Source: Bythopirellula sp.
Lineage (GTDB): Bacteria; Planctomycetota; Planctomycetia; Pirellulales; Lacipirellulaceae
DNA: 44,213 nt
Direction: 5' to 3'
Assembly: GCA_028285205.1 (NCBI GenBank)
Contig: JANQQA010000351.1
Location: 1-44,213 of the forward strand
In this document: piece after piece, positions 34,556 to 42,759 of the stretch
How positions within the stretch are numbered: the stretch's first letter is position 1
Layout of the letters: every line of letters begins with the position of its first letter
The notes under the pieces: generated by a model
Database searches by the model: none
Seen by the model: only the letters and a program-made list of their open reading frames with translations
Told to the model about the DNA's origin: nothing
Translations under genes and position numbers: made by a program

Positions 34556-37500
34556 GTGCAGCGCACCCTCATTCTATTGCTTGTGCTGCTAACTGCTGGC
34601 GGGGCCTCAGCAATTGGAGCCGACGCCAATCGCCTGGCGTATCTCGACTCCTTTTGTGATCCCTACTGGCCGCACCTGCATGCTCCGAAATTGACCACGC
34701 CGCAGTGGGTGGGAGACGAGCACGCCGAATGTGTGGTCACGATCGGCATCGATGATTTACGGGGCGATCCGGCGCCGTTCGAACGCTATTTGCGGCCGAT
34801 CCTGGAGCGATTGAAGGCGGTCGACGGTCGTGCGCCGGTGAGCATCATGACCAACCAGATCGATCCAGATCATCCCCAACTGAAAGTGTGGCTTGAGGAA
34901 GGTCTCTCACTGGAGACCCACACGCGCGACCACCCCTGCCCTTGTCTTCAAGGAGGAAGCCTCAGCGCGGCAAAAGAGACATACGACATGTGCGTCGATG
35001 AGTTGGCGTCTATCCCTGGCAGCCGTCCCGTCGCGTTTCGATTTCCGTGCATGGACTCATTGAACACGCCTAGCCCTCGCGGCTATACGGAATTGGTGAA
35101 CGGCAAAACACCGAATGGCAATTTCTTGCAGATCAGTTCTTCCGTCTGCCAACTCTTTACGCCCGAGGACGCGTCGCTGCCAAGAAACGTCGTCCTCGAC
35201 CAGCAGGGTAATGATCGCTTCGCGCGATATGTTCCGTTTGAATCGTTTGTCAACAGGATCGAAAACTACCCCTATCCGTTTGTGATTGATCGTTTGTGTT
35301 GGGAGTTTCCTTGTACAGTTCCCGATGACTGGCAGGGTCAGAACATTCAATCAGACCGCAATCCCCAGACAGCCAAGGACTATCTGGCGGCAATTGATGC
35401 AACCTTTGTGAAACAGGGAGTCGCCAACCTCGTCTGTCACGCCAGCGATTGGATCGGCAGCGAACTCATGCTTCGCGTGGTCGACACAACACTCACAAAA
35501 CATGGCAATCGCGTCAAGTTCCTGACGTTTCCTGAATGCTTGGCACGCCTCAACAAGAATTTACTGTTGGGACAACCAATTCGCTCCAGCGACGGCGGCG
35601 ATAACGGAGTCCGACTGCTGGATCTCAACGACGATGGCTATATGGACGTGGTGATCGGAAACGAGCGACTACGTATCACTCGCGTCTGGTTACCTGAGAA
35701 ACGCAAGTGGCAAGAGTCGGCCTTCCCGGCACCAATCGTGCGTACGTCGAATGGTACGAGGCACGCAACTGGAGTTCGATTTGGTGTTCTCAAAGTTGGC
35801 GGACTGCCGAGCGTTTTGGTGCTCAACAAAGACACCCGCGGGATCTGGCACTTCGATGGCAAGTCATGGCAGCGAGATGACGCAATGCTGTCCGGCTTGC
35901 AGGTCTCGGGAGCACCGCTCGTGACTTCCGCGGCAGGACGCGACTGTGGTGTCCGCCTGAGGGACATCGACGGTGATGGTCGCTGTGAGATTCTAGTAGG
36001 TAACGAAACTCAGCAGGAAATTCTCGAGTGGAACGAGAATCAGCAGACGTGGGAATCGATCGGCGTGCTGCCCGAGCCGATCGTCGACGATCAGGGACGC
36101 GACGCGGGTTTGCGGTTTGTCGACCTCAATCAGGATGGGCATGATGACCTAGTCTTCTCCAACGAACAGCGATACTCCGTGCTGCTTTGTTCGGCGGCAG
36201 ACCGAGCATGGTCCAAAGTCGCCCGGCGAGGTATTCGCAGTGACGACAGCGCGGTGCCGATGATTTCACGCCTGGGAACAAACAACGGGGCTTGGTTCGC
36301 TGACGGCCACATGTGGGTGCAGAACGAAGACACCACGCGGATGCCGAACGGCGTTGATCGGCGTACGTTTGCCGAGCTGATAGGCAACTCGGCACCGGAA
36401 CCTCGCTCTCCCCAACAATCACTTAAATCAATTCGCTTGCGTCCTGGTTTTCAAGTTGAGCTCGCCGCCGCCGAACCACAAGTAATGGATCCAATCGCGT
36501 TCGACTGGGGACCAGATGGTCGTCTGTGGGTCGTTGAAATGGCCGACTATCCGCTAGGACTTGATGATCAGGGAGAACCCGGCGGCAGAGTTCGCGTGTT
36601 GGAAGACACTGATGGAGATCGGTACTACGAGAAATCGACGGTGTTCTTGGACGGCATTCCATTTCCTACCGGCTTGATGGTATGGCGTGACGGCGTACTT
36701 GTTAGCGCCGCTCCTGAGATCTTCTTCGCGCGCGATACTAATGGTGACGACAAAGCGGATCACCAGGAGGTTCTCTATCGAGGTTTCGTGGAAGGAAACC
36801 AACAGCATCGCGTGAACGGATTTGCGTGGGGCCTCGACAATTGGGTGCATGTTGCCAATGGCGATAGCGGAGGAAACGTGCGTTCGCTAAAGACCGACGC
36901 CAAGTTGGACATTCGCGGTCACGATCTCAGAATTCGACCTGACACCGGTGACATGGATCTACAGACTGGTTTCACGCAGTTCTGGCGTCGAAGAGATGAT
37001 TGGGGCAACTGGTTCAATAGTAGCAATTCTCAACCGTTAGGTCACTTCGTGCTGGCGGATCACTATCTGCGCCGAAACCCGCACGCACGATATCCTGCCC
37101 CAGGTGTGTCACTTGCTCATACGAGCAATACGGAAGTGTTCCCAATTTCGCAGGTTCTCAGTCACTACTCAGGATACAAACCGCCCGGCCCAGGCGAATC
37201 TCACCGATTTACCGCTGCTAGTGGAACGGTGGTCTATCGGGATAACTTGTTTGGACCGGAGTACCAATGTAGTACGTTCACGTGCGAACCGGTGTTCAAT
37301 ATCGTGCATCGTCGGCAGCTGCGCCCTGAAGGCGTTAGCTTCGTCAGCCGCCGGCCGTCGGATGAGCAAGGCTACGAGTTCCTGGCCTCGACCGATAGTT
37401 GGTTTCGTCCGACGTCATCGCGCACCGGTCCCGACGGCGCGCTGTGGATAGCCGACATGTATCGACTTGTGATCGAACATCCCGAGTGGATCGACGACGA

Positions 37501-39211
37501 AGTTGAGAAGACACTTTTTCTGCGAGCCGGATGCGATCGGGGCAGGATCTATCGAGTCTACCCAAGCGGCGCCAACCCAAGGCCCATTCGAAAGCTAGAC
37601 AATTTGAGCTCCGTCGAGTTGGTTGCCGCACTCAATAGTTCCAACGGGTGGCAACGCGATACCGCGCACCGACTGTTAGTCCATCGCGATGACAAGTCGG
37701 CGATCCGTCCGTTGCATGACTTGCTTCGCAACGCTTCGCGTCCCCGGGCTCGGGTGCATGCACTGTGCGTCTTGGAGGGCATCGACGGCCTTACAGAACA
37801 GTGCCTGCTGGACGCACTCGCCGACGATCATCCGGCCGTGCGAAGGCATGCGCTACGTGTTGGTGAGCCGTTCTTGAGCTCCTCGCACACCGTGCTTGAC
37901 AAGGCAATCGAGCTGGCGAGCGACGATGACCCGATGGTGCGTTTACAAGTCGCCTATTCGCTCGGCGCGTCAGAAGATCCAAACATTGGAAACGTCCTTG
38001 CACGGCTGGCCATCGCGGACGGCGCTGACCAGTACATTCGTGCAGCCGCGATCAGCTCGCTCACGAAACGCAACCTCTCAGCGGCATTAGAAGAAGTTCA
38101 GCAGCAAGCAAACGAATCTGATGGCGGTGAGTTCTTTGCAGAACTATTCCAGATTGCCGCCGCGATGGGCAGCAAGCAAGCCGTTCAAGACGGCATGCGA
38201 CTAATCACAGATTCTGGGCAATCTACCGCTTGGCAATTCGAGGCGCTACGGTCGCTATTGGTTGGGAGCCGAGATCAGGCACACCCTGGTTCGCCATTGT
38301 TGCAGGAGGTCAGCGATCAAATCGCGGCGATTCAGCGTGAAGCAACCGCTCTCGCAATTGATGGCGATGTGCCACTTTCGAAAAGACTGGCCGCCATAGG
38401 TTTCCTAGGCCCATCTAATCGATGGGCGTCGGAAGATGATACTCAGCTCTGGTACGATTTACTGGCACCAATCAACGAAACCGAGGTGCAGCAGGCTGCT
38501 ATTGGAGCGCTTGGTTGGCATAAGGACCCCGCTTTCGCCGCGATCCTCATAGAAAGCCTGCAAAAACTGAGCCCCGAGATGGCTGCGCACGCCGTCGAGA
38601 TACTCGTTCGTCGCGACGACTGGGTTGAGGTGCTGGTGGGCAGTCTTGAAGAGGATGCCCGACTCCGCTCGACGATCAATTCAACGTTCCGCAGTCGGCT
38701 CCTTGAGCACCAAGAGGAAGAGATCCGCGCCCGAGCTACTACGTTGTTCGCCACGCGAGAAGGAAAAAGTGGAGCTATCTTAGAATCTTATCGAGAATGC
38801 CTTCAGGTGGACGGTGACACGGCCAGAGGCAAGCTGTTGTTCGCGAACCACTGTTCGCAGTGCCATCGTGTGGATGGCGTCGGCACGGACCTGGGCCCGG
38901 ACTTGACGGCACTTAAGGACAGATCTCGGCTCTCGATGTTGACGGCAATTCTGGATCCGAATCGTGCTGTTGAGGACAAGTATCGCAGCTACGCCGTGCA
39001 GACTGTCGATGGTCGCACGATTTCCGGGATTATTGAGTCTGAAACGAGTACCGCAATCAATCTGAGAACCGCAACTGGTGATCGCGTGGTTGTACTGCGT
39101 ACCGATATCGAAGCGCTACGCAGTTCGCTTTCCTTTATGCCGGAAGGCTTGGAAAGGGAGCTTAGCATCACGGACATGACGCATCTCCTTAGCTATATCG
39201 CGGACTTGTGA
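34556..39211 (+). CDS. Polysaccharide deacetylase / FG-GAP / PVC-type heme (CxxCH) fusion protein
   Basis: This protein of about 1,551 residues is exported (signal VQRTLILLLVLLTAGGASA). A NodB-like deacetylase domain spans about 35-340, with Asp66-Asp67 (GIDDL), His122-x3-His126 (HTRDH) and RFPC near 162-165. Three FG-GAP/VCBS-type repeats with calcium-like loops start near 349, 463 and 515 (DLNDDGYMDVV, DIDGDGRCEIL, DLNQDGHDDLV). The PVC-type membrane-bound dehydrogenase propeller begins near 625 (LRPGFQVELAAAEP). HEAT-like repeats follow from about 1015. A cytochrome c-type site CSQCH lies at 1433-1437, then the family's C-terminal domain. An ATG at 34532 is an alternative start, but GGAG precedes the GTG at 34556 and gives a cleaner signal peptide. 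Likely periplasmic, redox and carbohydrate related; exact role unknown. Confidence 0.88.
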   Translation: MQRTLILLLVLLTAGGASAIGADANRLAYLDSFCDPYWPHLHAPKLTTPQWVGDEHAECVVTIGIDDLRGDPAPFERYLRPILERLKAVDGRAPVSIMTNQIDPDHPQLKVWLEEGLSLETHTRDHPCPCLQGGSLSAAKETYDMCVDELASIPGSRPVAFRFPCMDSLNTPSPRGYTELVNGKTPNGNFLQISSSVCQLFTPEDASLPRNVVLDQQGNDRFARYVPFESFVNRIENYPYPFVIDRLCWEFPCTVPDDWQGQNIQSDRNPQTAKDYLAAIDATFVKQGVANLVCHASDWIGSELMLRVVDTTLTKHGNRVKFLTFPECLARLNKNLLLGQPIRSSDGGDNGVRLLDLNDDGYMDVVIGNERLRITRVWLPEKRKWQESAFPAPIVRTSNGTRHATGVRFGVLKVGGLPSVLVLNKDTRGIWHFDGKSWQRDDAMLSGLQVSGAPLVTSAAGRDCGVRLRDIDGDGRCEILVGNETQQEILEWNENQQTWESIGVLPEPIVDDQGRDAGLRFVDLNQDGHDDLVFSNEQRYSVLLCSAADRAWSKVARRGIRSDDSAVPMISRLGTNNGAWFADGHMWVQNEDTTRMPNGVDRRTFAELIGNSAPEPRSPQQSLKSIRLRPGFQVELAAAEPQVMDPIAFDWGPDGRLWVVEMADYPLGLDDQGEPGGRVRVLEDTDGDRYYEKSTVFLDGIPFPTGLMVWRDGVLVSAAPEIFFARDTNGDDKADHQEVLYRGFVEGNQQHRVNGFAWGLDNWVHVANGDSGGNVRSLKTDAKLDIRGHDLRIRPDTGDMDLQTGFTQFWRRRDDWGNWFNSSNSQPLGHFVLADHYLRRNPHARYPAPGVSLAHTSNTEVFPISQVLSHYSGYKPPGPGESHRFTAASGTVVYRDNLFGPEYQCSTFTCEPVFNIVHRRQLRPEGVSFVSRRPSDEQGYEFLASTDSWFRPTSSRTGPDGALWIADMYRLVIEHPEWIDDEVEKTLFLRAGCDRGRIYRVYPSGANPRPIRKLDNLSSVELVAALNSSNGWQRDTAHRLLVHRDDKSAIRPLHDLLRNASRPRARVHALCVLEGIDGLTEQCLLDALADDHPAVRRHALRVGEPFLSSSHTVLDKAIELASDDDPMVRLQVAYSLGASEDPNIGNVLARLAIADGADQYIRAAAISSLTKRNLSAALEEVQQQANESDGGEFFAELFQIAAAMGSKQAVQDGMRLITDSGQSTAWQFEALRSLLVGSRDQAHPGSPLLQEVSDQIAAIQREATALAIDGDVPLSKRLAAIGFLGPSNRWASEDDTQLWYDLLAPINETEVQQAAIGALGWHKDPAFAAILIESLQKLSPEMAAHAVEILVRRDDWVEVLVGSLEEDARLRSTINSTFRSRLLEHQEEEIRARATTLFATREGKSGAILESYRECLQVDGDTARGKLLFANHCSQCHRVDGVGTDLGPDLTALKDRSRLSMLTAILDPNRAVEDKYRSYAVQTVDGRTISGIIESETSTAINLRTATGDRVVVLRTDIEALRSSLSFMPEGLERELSITDMTHLLSYIADL

Positions 39212-39367
39212 TCACCCCGATGATGGTTTTTTGGCAACGATTCCGAGCAACTCCAACTTGGCGAGAACCGTGTCAGTGGCGGAGCTGAGCAGCCGATCGC
39301 AGCGACGTAAGGTCGGTTATCGATTCCAGTTGATGCACCCTGGCACGACCACTTAAGTCAACTCAAC

Positions 39368-40855
39368 TCATTCAGCGGCTACTTCGATTGGGATTTCGAT
39401 ATCTTTCCGCAAGTAGAGGCAAGTGCCGCGGCTCTCTTCGCATACGTAGTAGAGTGCATACGCTTTTGGCATCCCTGGAGATTGCGCTGACTCGGATAGC
39501 TTGAGCTCGAAGTCGATCGTTCGGCGTTCCTCACTTTCCGCTGCCGGAGGCATGTTGGATCGAAACAGCTGTCCTTCCGTTTCCCAGCCTGGAGGCAAGT
39601 CCAGCCATAAGACAAGCGGTCCGCTCTCGTTGTTCCAATGCGTATCAAACGCCGGCTGCAAGTTAATGTGAACTCTAGCCATCGCGCCCGGCTTGAGCTG
39701 TTTAGGAACGACAACAACTTCAGCTTGAACGAGCCCTTTCGAATCTCGCGTGATGCGACCACTTCGATCAGGCTCCTCTTGCGTTTCCGCTATCTCGGCA
39801 AACTTCTCACGCGGATGTGCAGTTTCGGATCCGGTGAGTGCTACAGACAGCTCGATCGGCGCTTCCCCACGTGCGGCAATTTCGTCCTGGGCTTGCGCGA
39901 TCCAATCGTAGAATGGGTAAGGTTTGGCCAGTCGCGGACCGTATTGCTGAATTCGCCGCCGATAGATGTACTGATTGGGCTCGAGGTCGAGCGCCGTCTG
40001 CCAATGATCAACCGCAGCGCGAAAGTCCTGATCACGCTTGGCAAGGATCCCCAACGAAGTTGTGCCCGGCGCCGAAAACGGGGTATAGCTGGACTGCGCT
40101 CGCGTTGTGCCGTCGCGCTGATAGGCGTCGTAACGCGTCCTCAACGCGGTGCCCAAGCGAAAGTGAAGGCTTGCGTCTTCTGGTCGCAGGCGTTCAGCAC
40201 GGCGATACGCATTAATCGCCTGACTCACTTGCGATTGGTCTTCCCACAACATGATTGCGTCGCCCAGCTCAACCCAGTGGTCGAAGGAATTGAGCTGCTC
40301 GGCATTCTGTCGCAGCGCTGTCAATTCTGGCCGCTTGATCGATCTTTCCGCGGACTCGCCATTGCCAGCCGGTCGCGTCTCGGTCATTGCGGCTAGGAAT
40401 GGTTCTAGTTTTGGATTGATGGATTTGGTGATGCCTGACTCGTCGATCTCAACGATTATGGGGACGGCATCAACACCCAGCTTGTTGATCGGATCGTGCA
40501 GAATGGGCCAGTCAAGTTTCTGCCATTGAGCGAACAGGCGGCAGCGCTCGGCGTGCTGCTCTTGGGTCACGCCCAGCATGACGATCGAACCCTTCTCCCG
40601 CAGTTGGCTAGTTGCTTTGTGCCAGACCGGCACGTGTTTACGGCAACCAGCTCACCACGAAGCAAAGTGGACCAATAGCACTCGTCTTCCGCGGAACTCC
40701 GAAAGCCGAACGGCCTCGCCGTTGTCGATGCGAGGCAAGGCAAAGTCAGGGTGCGATTCTCCGACAGCGGATGGGTAATCTGCCTTAGCTAGCTGGGCGT
40801 AACCGCCGAGCGTTATGATTGTCATAGCGACAATCAACTTGTTCATCGATCGCAT
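39368..40855 (-). CDS. Selenoprotein: UxxC thioredoxin-like, TPR and DsbD-alpha-like protein
   Basis: Reading through one in-frame TGA (40652-40654) gives a single protein of 495 residues. Residues 1-26 are a signal peptide (MNKLIVAMTIITLGGYAQ). An AhpC/TlpA-like thioredoxin domain follows: HPDFALPRI, LLVHFASW, then TGA-A-G-C (Sec68 to Cys71), LGVTQEQH, and the cis-proline motif DAVPI at Pro132. TPR-like helices occupy about 192-299. The last 120 residues form a beta domain ending YYVCEESRGTC (Cys472, Cys479), similar in style to DsbD-alpha. The TGA stands exactly where thioredoxins have the first CxxC cysteine, and a SECIS-like hairpin follows, so I read it as selenocysteine. A nonsense mutation is the alternative. 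Upstream ATGs at 40855 and 40846 are both possible starts. Likely a periplasmic thiol oxidoreductase. Confidence 0.88.
40607..40654 (-). promoter_or_regulatory. Bacterial SECIS element with selenocysteine UGA
   Basis: Minus-strand order: TGA (40654-40652); GCTGGTTGC (40651-40643) pairs with GCAACTAGC (40615-40607) in nine base pairs including one G-U. An internal loop follows (nine bases on the 5' side, AAA on the 3' side). GTGCC (40633-40629) then pairs perfectly with GGCAC (40623-40619) around the loop GGTCT (40628-40624). The apical loop starts 24 bases after the UGA, within the spacing known for bacterial SECIS elements. GGUCU also appears in the apical loop of the E. coli fdhF element that SelB binds. 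The hairpin lies wholly inside the coding sequence. Confidence 0.85.
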
Positions 40856-41002
40856 CTTTCTGTTCCCGCGGCGCTGATGAAGCCTAGTGAGAGGTCTGAT
40901 CTTGCTTTGCTTCGACGTCAGAAAATTCTACCATGAAATTCTGTTGCGTGTGCCATTTACAAGCGAACTAAAACATTGTTTTGGGATGGCAAGTACACAG
41001 AG

Positions 41003-42019
41003 TTATTCCTCAACATCGACATCCTCACCTAAAGCGGTCGTCAGTGACTGCCAGGTGAACTCATCGATGCCATCATTGTAGAATCTGACGGACCCGTCGC
41101 AGCGAGAGGCGTTTACACCACCGGGGTGATGACTGCGGGCAACGATCCTCTGCTCTTTGGTCGGGCCAGATTGTTCCCTCGGCAACCGACTGGTAACGAC
41201 GCCACACGGTACGCGACACGGCGGCGGAATGTCGTTCGCTAGGTACGCGTCATCCGGCAGAATATGTCGCGCTACGGCGTCCTGTCCCGTATTGGGTGTG
41301 TTCCAACCGGTGAAGACCTGCCCTCCCAATGCGGTGGTCGAATCGGACAGCGGTCCGCCCCATGATGTGCCTCCTCCGTATTCGGGGACGACTTTAATTT
41401 CCGACATCATCAAGGTGTTGGAAGTTCCGTCAGTGATCGTCGCGAGGGCGGTATCATCGTTGGGACCAAACGGCGCACCGCCAAAAACCACGTCAGCAAG
41501 GTCGTACTGTCCGTACGTCGTATTTCCCGCATTCACGACGTAATTAGTTCGCAGCCGCGACCAGGCTGGTATCTCCCACTCGTTGCGCTGAATGCCAATA
41601 TCAGAAGGACAGCTATGCAATGGGATAATTGCTTCCCGACCCGCGCGGTTAGCGGGATCGCTAAACGACAGCTCGTGGTCAATTATCGCCGTCAAATTGC
41701 CTTGCTCAATGAACGGCATCACGAACGTGTACCAGCCGTGTCCATCGTACCAAGAGCCAGGTCCACCACCGTAAAGCGCTCGATACTCGCGGTCGGTCCA
41801 CGTTTGTGCCATCGGCGGAAATCCGCCGTGTGTGCTTTCGTAGTTGAGCATCGCCAGCGAAAGCTGCTTGAGATTGTTGACGCATGAATTCCTTCGCGCC
41901 GCCTCGCGCGCAGCCTGCACAGCCGGCAGCAACAGCGCGACCAGGACTCCGATAATGGCGATCACAACCAACAACTCGACCAACGTAAAACCGCGTTTCG
42001 ACTTGTTTTTGGGAAACAT
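41003..42019 (-). CDS. DUF1559 pseudopilin-like protein (second copy)
   Basis: This protein of about 338 residues starts MFPKNKSKRGFTLVELLVV and has the same prepilin-like helix and AAREAARR motif as the DUF1559 protein at 17678. It then has NNLKQLSLAMLNYESTHGGFPP and the C-terminal SHHPGGVNASRCDGSVRFYNDG. The upstream in-frame ATG at 42064 adds a leader unlike the family, so I prefer 42019, although no strong ribosome-binding site supports either. The family is thought to use type II secretion-like processing. A small lipoprotein gene lies 84 bases upstream and the selenoprotein gene about 150 bases downstream, all on the minus strand. Confidence 0.92.
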   Translation of the reverse strand: MFPKNKSKRGFTLVELLVVIAIIGVLVALLLPAVQAAREAARRNSCVNNLKQLSLAMLNYESTHGGFPPMAQTWTDREYRALYGGGPGSWYDGHGWYTFVMPFIEQGNLTAIIDHELSFSDPANRAGREAIIPLHSCPSDIGIQRNEWEIPAWSRLRTNYVVNAGNTTYGQYDLADVVFGGAPFGPNDDTALATITDGTSNTLMMSEIKVVPEYGGGTSWGGPLSDSTTALGGQVFTGWNTPNTGQDAVARHILPDDAYLANDIPPPCRVPCGVVTSRLPREQSGPTKEQRIVARSHHPGGVNASRCDGSVRFYNDGIDEFTWQSLTTALGEDVDVEE

Positions 42020-42103
42020 TCGACCTGTACCATCATTGAGGAGAAGAGTGATGACCATAGGCACGTCATTGCGCAGCTACGCGAACGCGTTTTGTATGGG
42101 GAA

Positions 42104-42568
42104 TTATAACTTAAAGTCTCGCGTGGATTCACCTCCTGCGACTTCGATTTCCATGCCGCTCCCCAACTGCGGTGGAACGAGGTTGCGATACTCAGGAAAC
42201 GGTCTGCCGCCTCCCTCGCTAATCATTTTGCCGGTCGGCTGTTGAATATTGAAATAGACCTTCACTTTCCCAACAGGAACGTCGCGGGCGTCGTAGCTGC
42301 CATCGACGATCTTGCAGGTCGTAGTGTTCGCTTGCCCGCGGACCATCGGTTTGAACGTCAAGCTCGCCTCAGCATCGGTTGGGGGCGCTTCACCCATGAT
42401 CGTGACCCTGCCTTGCAGCCGAGCCGTCGGCTTACCCGTGCCTGATTTCTGGCAACCTAGTGCGCTGACTGAGATCAGAAGGACAAGCAACGTCCCTGCT
42501 CCAACTCCCGACAATGGCAGTCGCATCGGAATCTTCATGAAACGTTTTCTGCCCTTTGGGCTGCGCAT
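42104..42568 (-). CDS. Small putative lipoprotein
   Basis: This 154-residue protein has a long basic N-terminus (MRSPKGRKRFMK), a hydrophobic segment, and the lipobox VSALGC at about residues 34-39, so it is probably a lipoprotein. The mature part (LQGRVTIMGEAPPTDAEASL, then YDARDVPVGKVKVYFNI) resembles the single Ig-like/transthyretin-like domain of many planctomycete lipoproteins encoded next to DUF1559 genes. GGAG lies 7 bases before the ATG at 42568, which supports that start over internal ATGs at 42538 and 42526. The function is unknown. It lies between the porin gene and the DUF1559 gene on the same strand. Confidence 0.8.
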   Translation of the reverse strand: MRSPKGRKRFMKIPMRLPLSGVGAGTLLVLLISVSALGCQKSGTGKPTARLQGRVTIMGEAPPTDAEASLTFKPMVRGQANTTTCKIVDGSYDARDVPVGKVKVYFNIQQPTGKMISEGGGRPFPEYRNLVPPQLGSGMEIEVAGGESTRDFKL

Positions 42569-42759
42569 GAACTCACTCCAGGCGTTTTGCGACCCATCTT
42601 ACCGTCGTGCCGCCTCCGCGCTAGGTAGCGACCGGAGAATTTCGAGCATTTTCTTGAGGTGCCGGACTTTCTCGGAGATAGCCGGTCCGCCGCTATGATA
42701 CGAACTGCATTAGAGATAAGCAGAGGACACTCGTCAGGATTTCTGGCATTGCCCAATGT

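Noticed and set aside
39212..39260. Terminator after the large heme-fusion gene
   Set aside because: A TTTTTT run is present near 39228, but only a 4-bp AT-rich stem precedes it, so I do not call a terminator.
39368..40633. Independent gene starting with GTG at 40633
   Set aside because: Its first codons lie inside the SECIS hairpin and continue the thioredoxin domain of the upstream frame exactly in phase. The second CxxC cysteine would be left outside the gene.
40652..40855. Pseudogene caused by a nonsense mutation
   Set aside because: The stop is TGA, falls precisely on the catalytic cysteine, is followed by a SECIS-like structure, and the remaining 427 codons are intact. A random nonsense mutation would not explain these together, although it is not excluded.
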